NCBI GenBank assembly: GCA_937860115.1 | Contig: CALMBI010000024.1 | Span: 1-38,183, forward strand | Direction of reading: 5' to 3' | Length of the DNA stretch: 38,183 nucleotides | Origin: an uncultured Arcobacter sp. | Lineage (GTDB): Bacteria; Campylobacterota; Campylobacteria; Campylobacterales; Arcobacteraceae | Shown: positions 27,349-37,293 of the stretch, piece after piece | Layout of the letters: the number at the start of each line of letters is the position of its first letter | How positions within the stretch are numbered: position 1 is the first letter of the stretch | The notes under the pieces: generated by a model | The model's input: the letters and a program-made list of their open reading frames with translations, nothing else | The model's database searches: none | Told to the model about the DNA's origin: nothing | Position numbers and translations under genes: made by a program

Positions 27349-28401
27349 TTATCTAATTTTTAAACTAAGGATTGCTAATAGATTAGCCATAAACGCTATG
27401 ATCCAAAATCTTATAATGATCTTATTCTCATGCCAACCTTTTTTTTCAAAATGATGATGGATTGGAGCCATGAGAAAAACTCTTTTTTGTCTATATTTAT
27501 AACTTCCAACTTGTAAAATTACTGAAACTGCTTCAATTACAAAAATAAGTCCTATTAAAATTAAAAGCACCTCACTTTTTGCAACAATTGCAAGATAACC
27601 CATAAATCCACCCATAGCTAAACTACCACTATCACCCATAAAAACTTGTGCAGGATGTGAGTTAAACCATAAAAATGCGATTAAGCTCCCAATAAAGCTA
27701 GCTCCAATAACCGATAGTTCACCAACATCAGCAATGTATGGTAAAAGTAAATATCCGCTAAATATAACGTGCCCTGTAATATACACTAAAACAGACAATG
27801 TAAAAAATGCGATAATAGAAGGTACAGTCGCAAGTCCATCTAGCCCATCTGTTAGATTTACAGCATTTGATGTTGCTACCATCACAAGTACCCAAAAAGC
27901 AATAGCAAAGAGCCCCATATCAAAAAGTGGCATCTTATAAAATGGTGCATAAAACATAGTTGTATGATTAGCAAATAAAAGTACACCAACAACTATCAAT
28001 GATGCAACAAATTGTAAAATTAATTTAGCCCTTGGTGAGAGTCCAGAATCATTTTTATTTGCAAATATTTTTGATAGATCATCTTTAACCCCAATAGCAC
28101 TAAAAAGAGCTATACTTAAAATTGCTCCTATTACATAAAGATTGTTGAGTTTAGCTGTAAGAATAGTTGCAAATAACGTACCTGCAATAAATACAATACC
28201 ACCCATAGTAGGTGTTCCTACTTTTACTTTATGTGTTTCTGGTGCATATTCATAGATGGGTTGATTAGCTTTTCTTTTTCTAGCCCACTTTATAAACTTT
28301 GGCATAAAATAGATCGTAAAAACGAAACCTATAAAGAATCCTAGTCCTGCACGAACTGAGATATATTGAAGAATATTAATATCTAAAAATCTATAAAACA
28401 A
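27349..28401 (-). CDS. mraY: Phospho-N-acetylmuramoyl-pentapeptide-transferase
   Basis: [43 protein letters not shown]. Confidence 0.98.
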   Translation of the reverse strand: MFYRFLDINILQYISVRAGLGFFIGFVFTIYFMPKFIKWARKRKANQPIYEYAPETHKVKVGTPTMGGIVFIAGTLFATILTAKLNNLYVIGAILSIALFSAIGVKDDLSKIFANKNDSGLSPRAKLILQFVASLIVVGVLLFANHTTMFYAPFYKMPLFDMGLFAIAFWVLVMVATSNAVNLTDGLDGLATVPSIIAFFTLSVLVYITGHVIFSGYLLLPYIADVGELSVIGASFIGSLIAFLWFNSHPAQVFMGDSGSLAMGGFMGYLAIVAKSEVLLILIGLIFVIEAVSVILQVGSYKYRQKRVFLMAPIHHHFEKKGWHENKIIIRFWIIAFMANLLAILSLKIR

Positions 28402-28470
28402 TTTTTAAAGCCTTTTTTTTGTAAAATGAGGAGTATTATATATAAAAAATTATTAAAAAGGTTTAAGAAA

Positions 28471-29946
28471 ATGGCGGAGAAAACTTTACTCATCATCACA
28501 GATGGAATAGGATTTAATAGTTCAAAACATTACAATGCTTTTTGTAACGCAAATAAATCAACTTATGATTATCTTTTTGAAAATGTTCCAAATAGTCTCA
28601 TCAAAACATATGGTGAATTTGTAGGTCTACCAGATGGTCAAATGGGAAATAGTGAAGTGGGACATATGAGTATTGGGAGTGGAAGAATTCTTTATCAAGA
28701 TCTTGTAAAAGTAAATCTTGAAATCAAAAACAACACTCTAAAAAACAATCCTGTTTTACAAGATACAATAATAAAATCAAACAATATCCATATAATTGGA
28801 CTACTGAGTGATGGCGGTGTTCACTCACATATTGATCATATTATCGCTTTAGCTGCAATCGCTTCAGAAAATAAAAAAGTATTTTTACATCTTATAACAG
28901 ATGGAAGAGATGTATCTCCAAGTAGTGCTAGTCATTATATAGATCAAATAAATGCAATCTGCAATGAAAATATCACTATTGCTACACTTGGTGGTAGATA
29001 CTATGGAATGGATAGAGATAACAACTGGGATAGAATACAACTAGCATACGATGTAATGACATCTAAAGATTTAAAAATAGAATCTCTTTCGCCTAAAGAA
29101 TATATTACAAACCAATATGAACACAATATTTTTGATGAATTTATACTCCCTGTAAGATTTAATAATTTTAAAGGGATTAAAAATAATGATGGGGTGATAT
29201 TTGCAAACTTTAGAAGTGATAGAGCAAGAGAACTTACAACTGCTTTTGCAAGTGGTTCTTTTGATGGATTTCAAAGAGAATTACTTCAACTAAATATCGC
29301 AACAATGACAGAGTATGACAAAAAACTTCCACTACCTGTGATGTTTCCAAAAGAGAATCCAACGAATACTCTTTCTGAAGTTATTGCAAAAGCTGGATTA
29401 ACACAACTTCATACAGCTGAAACTGAAAAATATGCTCATGTTACTTTTTTCTTTAATGGTGGGAAAGAGGAGCCATTTCCAAACGAAAAAAGAGTTCTTA
29501 TCCCTAGCCCAAAAGTTGCTACTTATGATATGCAACCACAAATGTCAGCACCTGAAGTTGGTATAGCTGTGAGAGACGGAATGGATCAAGAGATCGATTT
29601 TATTGTTGTTAATTTTGCTAATGGTGATATGGTTGGTCACACTGGTGTATATGAAGCTGGTATCAAAGCTGTTGAAGCAGTTGATAAAGAACTTGGACTT
29701 ATTTTAGAAAAAGCAAAAGAGAAAAATTACAAAATTATTATCACAAGTGATCATGGAAACTGTGAAATGATGCAAGATGAAAATGGACATGTTCTTACAA
29801 ATCATACGGTTGGAGATGTATTTTGTTTTGTAATAGCTCCTGAAGTAAAAACTATTAAAGATGGTGGATTAAACAATATTGCACCGACCGTGCTTAAACT
29901 GATGGGATTAGAGATTCCAAGTGAAATGGATGAGCCATTATTTTAA
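28471..29946 (+). CDS. gpmI: 2,3-bisphosphoglycerate-independent phosphoglycerate mutase
   Basis: [39 protein letters not shown]; likely start [12 protein letters not shown] at 28471. Confidence 0.96.
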   Translation: MAEKTLLIITDGIGFNSSKHYNAFCNANKSTYDYLFENVPNSLIKTYGEFVGLPDGQMGNSEVGHMSIGSGRILYQDLVKVNLEIKNNTLKNNPVLQDTIIKSNNIHIIGLLSDGGVHSHIDHIIALAAIASENKKVFLHLITDGRDVSPSSASHYIDQINAICNENITIATLGGRYYGMDRDNNWDRIQLAYDVMTSKDLKIESLSPKEYITNQYEHNIFDEFILPVRFNNFKGIKNNDGVIFANFRSDRARELTTAFASGSFDGFQRELLQLNIATMTEYDKKLPLPVMFPKENPTNTLSEVIAKAGLTQLHTAETEKYAHVTFFFNGGKEEPFPNEKRVLIPSPKVATYDMQPQMSAPEVGIAVRDGMDQEIDFIVVNFANGDMVGHTGVYEAGIKAVEAVDKELGLILEKAKEKNYKIIITSDHGNCEMMQDENGHVLTNHTVGDVFCFVIAPEVKTIKDGGLNNIAPTVLKLMGLEIPSEMDEPLF

Positions 29947-30656
29947 TGTCACAAAATATTTTTACTATTAAATCACTTCAGATTTCAAAAAAATCACCCA
30001 TAGAGTCTAAGTTATTAGATATCAATTTTTTTATTGCTGATTCTACTGCACTCATTGGAGAGAGTGGAAGTGGAAAGTCAATCACTATTAAAGCATTTTT
30101 AAATATGCTCCCATCTAACTTAGAGTTGCATATTGATTATAAAAGTGATTTTGAACTTAATAGTCAAACAATAGGATACGTCCCACAAAATCCATTTACT
30201 TCACTCTCCCCTCTTACAAAAATAAAAAAACAATTTTCAACGTCAGCAAATAGACAAAAAGAACTTTTAAAACTTGTGAATCTTGAAAGTGATACTTTAG
30301 ATAAATATCCAATGGAACTCAGTGGTGGACAACTACAAAGAGTTGTCATTGCACTCTCTTTAGAAAATGATCCAAAAATATTACTTCTTGATGAACCAAC
30401 TACTGCACTTGATACAAATAATAAACAAATGATCTTACAACTTTTAAAAGATCTTCAAAATGAACTTCATTTTAAGATGCTTTTTGTGACTCATGATATA
30501 GATTCGATAAAAAATATTTGTAATGATGTAGTAATTTTAAAAAATGGAAAAATCTGTGAATATGGAACAATCGATGAAATATTAACCGATCCGAAAACAC
30601 ACTACACACGAAATTTAATAAATGCAAGTTTTACTAACAAGGAGTTTAGAAAATAA
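29946..30656 (+). CDS. ABC transporter ATP-binding protein (Dpp/Opp-type single ATPase)
   Basis: Walker A GESGSGKS, signature LSGGQLQR, Walker B ILLLDEPT, H-loop THD. Confidence 0.88.
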   Translation: MSQNIFTIKSLQISKKSPIESKLLDINFFIADSTALIGESGSGKSITIKAFLNMLPSNLELHIDYKSDFELNSQTIGYVPQNPFTSLSPLTKIKKQFSTSANRQKELLKLVNLESDTLDKYPMELSGGQLQRVVIALSLENDPKILLLDEPTTALDTNNKQMILQLLKDLQNELHFKMLFVTHDIDSIKNICNDVVILKNGKICEYGTIDEILTDPKTHYTRNLINASFTNKEFRK

Positions 30657-30657
30657 T

Positions 30658-32577
30658 ATGAAAAAAAAATTAACAATACTATTTATGATCTTAAGTGGAA
30701 TATTTCTGATTTGGGTTTTATATATAATTAATCAAATACGAATCGATATAAATAAGGTAGTTGATTACAATCCATCAATTACTACACAAATTTTTGATAG
30801 AAATAATAAACTTGTAGCAAATGCATTTGATGGTGAACATAGATTTTATGCTCCTTATAAAACTATACCAAGTCAAGTGATCGAATCATTAGTTGCTATT
30901 GAGGATACAAACTTTTTTGAACATGGTGGGATCAATGTTGAAGCTATCTACAGAGCTATCATTAAAGATATTAGACATATGAGCCTTGTTGAAGGAGCGA
31001 GCACTCTTACACAACAACTTGTTAAAACTATGCTTCTTACAAGAGAGAAAAAATTTACTAGAAAAATAAAAGAGGTCGTACTTACTTTTCAAATAGAAGC
31101 TTCTCTTTCAAAAGAAGAAATTCTTGAAAGATATCTCAATGAGGTCTATTTTGGACATGGATACTATGGGATAAGAACAGCGGCCCTTGGATATTTTCAC
31201 AAAGATCTTAATCAACTTAATCTTAAAGAGATCGCGATCTTGGTTGGGTTACCAAAAGCACCAAGTTTTTACGATCCTACAAAAAACATAAAATTTTCAC
31301 TTAGTAGAGGAAATCAAGTGATCACACGACTAAGAACTCTTGGTTGGATCAATGATAAACAATACAATGAAGCTATCAATTTTACCCCTATTGTATACAA
31401 TGAAACACAAACAAAAAATAAAGCACCTTATGTAGTTGAAATGGTGTTAAATGAACTTGAAGTAAAATATCCAGATATTAGAACAGGTGGCTATAAAATC
31501 AATTTAACAATCGATGTAGATGCTCAAAAAATTGCTGAAGATGCCTTAAGATTTGGATATGATAGTATCAAAAGCAGAGATAAATACGCAGATACAAACA
31601 AAAGTAAAACTCAATCACTCAATGGTGCTATTGTAGTTTTAGATAGTGCAACAGGAGGCATTTTAGCACTTAGTGGTGGAGTTGATTATGCTAAATCATC
31701 TTATAATAGGGCAATATCTGCTATTAGACAACCTGGAAGTTCTATAAAACCATTTGTTTACCAAACTGCACTCAATCTTGGCTATGGTACAGAGAGTGAG
31801 ATATCAGATGTCGCTAGAACTTTTGAATATAAAACAGAAGATGGGACGAAAAAAACATGGCAACCAAAAAACTCTCACAATGATTACAAAGGATTTGTGA
31901 CGATAAGAGACGCATTGGTGCATTCTAGAAACTTAGCAACTATCAATTTAGTAATGGATATTGGACTCGATAAAGTGACAGATAATCTCAAATTATATGG
32001 TTTTAAAAATCTACCTTATAATATGTCTATAGCACTTGGAAGTTTTGGTGTTACACCTATGCAAATGAGTGAAATGTATACGATATTTTCAAATAATGGA
32101 ACGCAAGTGAAACCCTATCTTGTAGAATCAATAGAACAAAAATCAAAAATTTTAGAAAAAGCAATTGTTCAAAAAAGAGAATTAGTAGAACCTGAAAAGA
32201 TTGCTAAGATGACATCTATTTTACGTGATGTTGTAAGATATGGAACTGGTGGTGGAGCTGCTGTTGGTGGAGTTGATATCGCTGGAAAAACTGGAACAAC
32301 AAATAATAGTATAGATACTTGGTTTTGTTCTTATACTCCATCAGTTCAAGCTGTAGTTTGGTTTGGAAATGATGATAATAAACCACTCAGTGGTGGTGAA
32401 TCAGGTGGAAGTGGTCCTGCTAGAGTAGCTGGGCAATTTTATAAAAACTGGATTCAGATACGTCCTCAAAGTAAAAGGTATTTCGATAATCTTGTTGTTC
32501 CAGTAGATCAAAATGCTACAATAGAAACGCAAAATCTAACAGAAGCACCCCCAACAAACAATAATGTAGAATTTTAA
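30658..32577 (+). CDS. Penicillin-binding protein 1A (glycosyltransferase/transpeptidase)
   Basis: GT51 EDTNFFEHGG, EGASTLTQQLVK; transpeptidase RQPGSSIKPFVYQ, GKTGTTN. Likely start MKKKLTILF at 30658. Confidence 0.93.
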   Translation: MKKKLTILFMILSGIFLIWVLYIINQIRIDINKVVDYNPSITTQIFDRNNKLVANAFDGEHRFYAPYKTIPSQVIESLVAIEDTNFFEHGGINVEAIYRAIIKDIRHMSLVEGASTLTQQLVKTMLLTREKKFTRKIKEVVLTFQIEASLSKEEILERYLNEVYFGHGYYGIRTAALGYFHKDLNQLNLKEIAILVGLPKAPSFYDPTKNIKFSLSRGNQVITRLRTLGWINDKQYNEAINFTPIVYNETQTKNKAPYVVEMVLNELEVKYPDIRTGGYKINLTIDVDAQKIAEDALRFGYDSIKSRDKYADTNKSKTQSLNGAIVVLDSATGGILALSGGVDYAKSSYNRAISAIRQPGSSIKPFVYQTALNLGYGTESEISDVARTFEYKTEDGTKKTWQPKNSHNDYKGFVTIRDALVHSRNLATINLVMDIGLDKVTDNLKLYGFKNLPYNMSIALGSFGVTPMQMSEMYTIFSNNGTQVKPYLVESIEQKSKILEKAIVQKRELVEPEKIAKMTSILRDVVRYGTGGGAAVGGVDIAGKTGTTNNSIDTWFCSYTPSVQAVVWFGNDDNKPLSGGESGGSGPARVAGQFYKNWIQIRPQSKRYFDNLVVPVDQNATIETQNLTEAPPTNNNVEF

Positions 32578-32587
32578 AAGGCTTTAA

Positions 32588-33466
32588 ATGATTACACTAG
32601 ATAAATCTACAAAAGAGCTTTTTAGCTCTTTTTGTATCAATAACAATCTGACAGAAAATATGGAACAAGCGATTGAATACTTTACGATATTTGGTGGGCT
32701 TGATGAAAAACTTGACTTTACAATCCCTATCAAAGAACTCATTAAAAAAGTTGTTTTGGTAAACTATGATACGTTTAGAAAAGAGATCAATCAAATCATA
32801 GGTGGTTATGGTGTCGAGTATGCAATTCTTAGTGGTATTGCACTTGGAGATCGTAAAACAACTACTACTTTTAAAAGAGCACATCTTAGTTTTGAGGAAG
32901 GGATGAAATGTGTTGATAATCTTTTAGATACTGAGATTATTGAGATCGAATCATCACAATACTTTCTTCTTGGAAAAAGAAATGATACAAAGACTGCAAA
33001 AAAACTTTTCTTTACCGTGCCATTTATTCGGTTTTGGTTTGGATTTATTTCTCCTATATATAAAGGAATCAAAGAGGGAAATTTTGAAGAATTTGATAAA
33101 AGATACGATAACTATATGGGTGAATTTGCTCAATTTATTTTTGAAGAGTTGTGTTTAATATTTTTACAAAATTATAATTTTGATGATGAGATCAAACAGA
33201 TAGGAAAATTTTGGGACAATAATCTTCAAATCGATATCGTTGCAAAGACTAAAGGCGATAAATTGATCGTTGCTAACTGCAAATACACAAATAATAAACT
33301 CAAAAAAAGTGAACTCAATAGATTAGTTGATGATTGTAGTAATTTACAGATTGATCCTGATATTTTGATCTTATTTTCAAAAAGTGGATTTTCGAGTGAA
33401 CTTAAGAGTTTAAAAAGTGAAAAGTTTAAGCTTTTTAGTGTGAAGCATTTGAAGCAATTAATTTAA
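32588..33466 (+). CDS. DUF234-like domain protein, no N-terminal ATPase domain
   Basis: FWFGFISPIYKGIKEGNFEEF...MGEFAQFIFEELC...IDIVAKTKGDKLIVANCKY resembles the C-terminal DUF234 region of archaeal-type ATPases. Confidence 0.6.
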   Translation: MITLDKSTKELFSSFCINNNLTENMEQAIEYFTIFGGLDEKLDFTIPIKELIKKVVLVNYDTFRKEINQIIGGYGVEYAILSGIALGDRKTTTTFKRAHLSFEEGMKCVDNLLDTEIIEIESSQYFLLGKRNDTKTAKKLFFTVPFIRFWFGFISPIYKGIKEGNFEEFDKRYDNYMGEFAQFIFEELCLIFLQNYNFDDEIKQIGKFWDNNLQIDIVAKTKGDKLIVANCKYTNNKLKKSELNRLVDDCSNLQIDPDILILFSKSGFSSELKSLKSEKFKLFSVKHLKQLI

Positions 33467-33548
33467 AAAATATTTAAATACTTTACATTTCTTAAATTTA
33501 AATTATTTTTTAACTCTTAATGAGATATTACTAAAGGGTCCAAATAAT

Positions 33549-34612
33549 TTGAAAAACTTTTTAAAATACTATTATTTCTATCTTTTATATACAATACTAT
33601 CCAAGCACAAACTATCAAAGATGTCTCAAATATAGTAGGAATTAGGGAAAATCAACTTATCGGGTATGGTCTTGTAGTTGGTCTTCCTGGAACTGGTGAT
33701 AAGAGTAAATTTACAATGCAATCACTCCAAAATCTCCTGAGAAACTCTTACGTAAAGATCCCAACATCTTCAATTAATTCTAAAAATATTGCTACAGTTA
33801 TGGTAACGGCAACATTGCCAGCTTTTGCTAGACAAGGGGATAAAATCAAAGTCAACGTATCTTCAATTGGGGATGCAAAATCGATCAATGGTGGAGAGCT
33901 ACTCCTTACACAATTAAAAGCAGTTGATGGAAAAGTATATGCTTTAGCTCAAGGTAATATTGTTTCAAATGCAAATAGTGCAACCACTGGTTACATCTAT
34001 GAAGGTGCATCTGTTGAAAATGAAATCAATTTTTCACTCAAAGATGAAGAATCTATAACTTTAAGTCTCTTACAAAATGATGCCAAAACAGCAGCAACTA
34101 TAGAAAAAAAGATCAATCAAACTTTCAATCAAAAGATTGCGTATGCAACTGATACAAGAACAATATTAGTAAATAAACCAAAAGATTCATCAATCGTAGG
34201 ATTTATCGCAAAAGTTGAAGGGATTGAGCTTGAGTCTGATATTCAAAAGAAAATTATCATAGATATAGCACGAGAAATAATAGTCGCAGGATCAGATATA
34301 CCAATCAAACCAATCACTGTGACTCAAAAAGATTTTACAATTAAAATCAAACAATCAAAACTAAACGAAACTGATTTCAAAGATGCTACTAAAAATGTAG
34401 GAGTTGATATAGGTGATGATGTTTCTGTTGGAAATAAACCAGTTGAGATCAATCTAAATAATGCTCTTGTGAATTCTTTGGCAGAACCAACTGTTTCAGA
34501 TCTTATGAGAGCAATGAAGATTATGAAAATCGATATTAATCAAATCATTAAGACATTAGAGATGCTAAAAGATCTTAATGCAATCGATGCAAAATTGGAG
34601 ATAATAAGATAA
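33549..34612 (+). pseudogene. flgI: Flagellar P-ring protein FlgI, apparently frameshifted at its 5' end (intact frame from 33551)
   Basis: Continuous FlgI frame KLFKILLFLSFIYNTIQAQTIKDVSNIVGIRENQLIGYGLVVGLPGTGDKS...; no start codon between the in-frame TAA at 33545 and 33716. Confidence 0.8.
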
Positions 34613-34613
34613 T

Positions 34614-35717
34614 ATGGCAGAGTTTTTAAGTCAAGATGAGATTGATGCACTTCTAGGGATCGCAGAAGATGGTAATGCCGACCTTGATGAAGTAGCGCAC
34701 TCAAAGCCTGCTACAAAAGAAAAAAGTTATACAATTTATGACTTTAAAAAACCAAATACAATTACAGTTGATCAACAAAAAGCATTTGAAGCACTCCATG
34801 AAAAACTTGTCCGTGCAGTTGTAACAAATCTTTCTTCTATGATGAGAAAAATAGTTGAAGTAAAAGTCTCTTCGATTGAACAAATGACTTATGGGGAATT
34901 TATTCTTTCGATTCCTCCAATTACTAGTTTAAATACCCTTTCAATGAAACCACTTGAAGGAAGAATTGTTATCGAGTGTAATCCAGGGATTAGTCATAAG
35001 ATCATTGCTGAATTACTTGGAAATGGGAAAAGCTATTCTCCAACAAATCAAGACAAAGAACTAACAGATCTTGAAGTTGAGATTTTAGGACATTTTTACA
35101 ATCTATTAATAACTGATTTAAAATTAACATGGGATGAGATCGCAACTATCAACTTTAAAATAGAATCACGTGATACAAATGCAAATGCTATTCAAGTTAT
35201 ATCAAACCATGAAGTTGTATTACTTGTGGTTATAGAGATCACCATTGATGATGAGATAGGAAATGTATCTATTTGTTATCCGATTGCTTATATTGAACCA
35301 CTTTTAAATAAAATCGTTACAAAACTTCTTGGAAGTGGCGGAAATAAAAAAGCAAGTAAGAGAAAAGATCTCAACACTCTCATCTCAGGTGCAAGGATGG
35401 AAGTTGAAGCTGTTTTAGCTGAAACTCACTTGAATGTACTAGAACTATTAAATCTCAAAAAAGATGATGTTGTAGTATTTAATAAAAATGCAACAAGTTC
35501 ATCAGCAAAAGTATATATCAATAAAAAAGAGAAATTTGAAGCGATAGCAGGTCTTTCAAATAATCGAAAAGCTGTACAAATTTTAACAAATGTTGACCAT
35601 GAAAAAATGGAAACACTTGAAAAACTAAAAGTACTTAGAGAAGATAGAGAGCAAAGACAAAGAGAGCAAAACGAAAGAATTGCTCGTCTTATTGAAACAA
35701 AAAACGATATATACTAA
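34614..35717 (+). CDS. fliM: Flagellar motor switch protein FliM
   Basis: LSQDEIDALLG N-terminal CheY-binding motif; IVECNPGISHKIIAELLG; C-terminal SpoA-like domain. Confidence 0.95.
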   Translation: MAEFLSQDEIDALLGIAEDGNADLDEVAHSKPATKEKSYTIYDFKKPNTITVDQQKAFEALHEKLVRAVVTNLSSMMRKIVEVKVSSIEQMTYGEFILSIPPITSLNTLSMKPLEGRIVIECNPGISHKIIAELLGNGKSYSPTNQDKELTDLEVEILGHFYNLLITDLKLTWDEIATINFKIESRDTNANAIQVISNHEVVLLVVIEITIDDEIGNVSICYPIAYIEPLLNKIVTKLLGSGGNKKASKRKDLNTLISGARMEVEAVLAETHLNVLELLNLKKDDVVVFNKNATSSSAKVYINKKEKFEAIAGLSNNRKAVQILTNVDHEKMETLEKLKVLREDREQRQREQNERIARLIETKNDIY

Positions 35718-35745
35718 ATCAAAATTTATAAAATTTTTTGACTTT

Positions 35746-36657
35746 TTAATCTAATAGTTCTTTTGCTATATCAAACCGATTTGCTGTCATAAGATGAATT
35801 TTTGGATGAAATTTTTTTACCTCTTTCAGTAAACTAAAACTTAAATCCATCCCTACTTTATATTCTTCCTCTTCACCTATTTTGGAAGCGTTTGTAAGGG
35901 CATCTATCCATGTATCAGGTACATAGATCCCAGGTACATGAGAAGCTAAAAACTGAGCAGTTCTTAGTTTTGTGATAGGAAAAATCCCTAAAATAAGCTG
36001 TGAATTAGCTCTTTCATCTCTAAATTCACTTTTTGCACTATTAAATGATTCAAGAAGTGCTTTACCATTTTCGAGATCATAGATCGGCTGAGTGATAATC
36101 CCTACAGCACGATTTGCAATTTTTTTATTCATCTTTTTTTCTAAAGTTTTAAAATTTTTTGCGTATGAATTTACAACCGCAAAAGGATAAAGTGGTTTTG
36201 GAGCTATTTTAAACGGTTTTCCAGTGAAATCCATTCCATTATTAAACGAATTAATTATCTCTAGTAGAAGATTTGAATTACCCTCAAATACCCCTTTTGT
36301 ATGAGGCTGATCACTCATATGGATTGGATCACCAGTGAGAGCCAAAATAGCTCGTATGTCAAAATCGTTTCCACCAAGTAGATCACTTTGGAGTGCTATT
36401 TTATTTCTATCTCTCATTGACATTGTAGCTATTACTGGTTTTTGAAATGTTTGTTGGAGCTTTAAAGCTGCAAAAAAAGCATTGTATTTCAGTTTTGAGA
36501 GTGGATTATCAGTTGTTGAAAAACCATCAACTTTACTTGCAAGATCGTACTCTTTAATTTTTTCAATCACTCCATCAAAAGTTGGTTCATGTGATGGTGT
36601 AGTCTCTAAAGTAAGATACTCTTCATTTTGTAATTTTTCGATAAGTTTTTGAAACAT
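35746..36657 (-). CDS. Methylenetetrahydrofolate reductase family protein
   Basis: ETTPSHEP, ALTGDPIH, GIITQPIYD, LILGIFPI. Confidence 0.8.
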   Translation of the reverse strand: MFQKLIEKLQNEEYLTLETTPSHEPTFDGVIEKIKEYDLASKVDGFSTTDNPLSKLKYNAFFAALKLQQTFQKPVIATMSMRDRNKIALQSDLLGGNDFDIRAILALTGDPIHMSDQPHTKGVFEGNSNLLLEIINSFNNGMDFTGKPFKIAPKPLYPFAVVNSYAKNFKTLEKKMNKKIANRAVGIITQPIYDLENGKALLESFNSAKSEFRDERANSQLILGIFPITKLRTAQFLASHVPGIYVPDTWIDALTNASKIGEEEEYKVGMDLSFSLLKEVKKFHPKIHLMTANRFDIAKELLD

Positions 36658-36764
36658 ATATAAGACAACCTTTTTTAAAATTGTGCGATTGTACCACAGA
36701 TAAGTTTTTAAGAAGCAAAAGTCGTACTGATAAGTACAGACTAAACAGATATCGTGTGAAGATT

Positions 36765-37169
36765 TTACTCTACAGTTAGTTTTCGAAATAGATGAAATTT
36801 TTCTTTTTCGAGCATCTCTTGTGTGTATTTTTTTGTAGCTTTATTACATTTATGCCAAATCCCTGATGGTAGTCGCACCTCTAATCTCTTTTTCTCTTTT
36901 AATTTTATAATCTTTTTTGGTGTCAAGATTTTTGATACAGGTGAAAAATCAACCTCTGTTAGATCAATATCACTTTTATAAAAAAGCGTTTGTTCTTTAA
37001 ATTTACCCCAACCTGGAATCCCCTCTTCAGTATAAGGTATCTCATATTCGTTTTCAAAATCTACTACAATTTTGTAGTGACTATTCTCATAAACATCTTT
37101 GATCATCCCTTTTCCAAAAACGAGCCCAAAGACGATATCCCCTTTTTTAGCATTTTCAAAATATCCCAT
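36765..37169 (-). CDS. Hypothetical protein
   Basis: 134-aa ORF with good SD (AGGAGG upstream of the ATG); KGDIVFGLVFGKGMIKDVYENSHYKIVVDFEN suggests an SH3/beta-barrel-like N-terminus. Confidence 0.75.
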   Translation of the reverse strand: MGYFENAKKGDIVFGLVFGKGMIKDVYENSHYKIVVDFENEYEIPYTEEGIPGWGKFKEQTLFYKSDIDLTEVDFSPVSKILTPKKIIKLKEKKRLEVRLPSGIWHKCNKATKKYTQEMLEKEKFHLFRKLTVE

Positions 37170-37240
37170 TTTTCCTCCTTGATATTTTTGGAATTATCGC
37201 AAAAATCTGTTGCAACTTGGTAACAAAAATGTGTCAAAAT

Positions 37241-37269
37241 AAAAAAACAGGCTTTCACCTGCTTTTTTT
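37241..37269 (-). terminator. Terminator-like hairpin downstream of the MCP gene
   Basis: Minus strand GCAGG-TGAAAG-CCTG followed by TTTTTTT. Confidence 0.7.
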
Positions 37270-37293
37270 CTGTGCTCTTTTCAAAAAAATCTT

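Noticed and set aside
28426-28470. N-terminal extension of gpmI in the ORF track
   Set aside because: [16 protein letters not shown] is the typical start; the extension [15 protein letters not shown] is AT-rich leader sequence with an SD-like AAAAGG upstream of 28471.
36721-36745. Imperfect hairpin GTCGTACT..AGTACAGAC upstream of the metF-like gene and considered as a riboswitch
   Set aside because: Too short and imperfect, and no recognisable SAM/THF riboswitch core.
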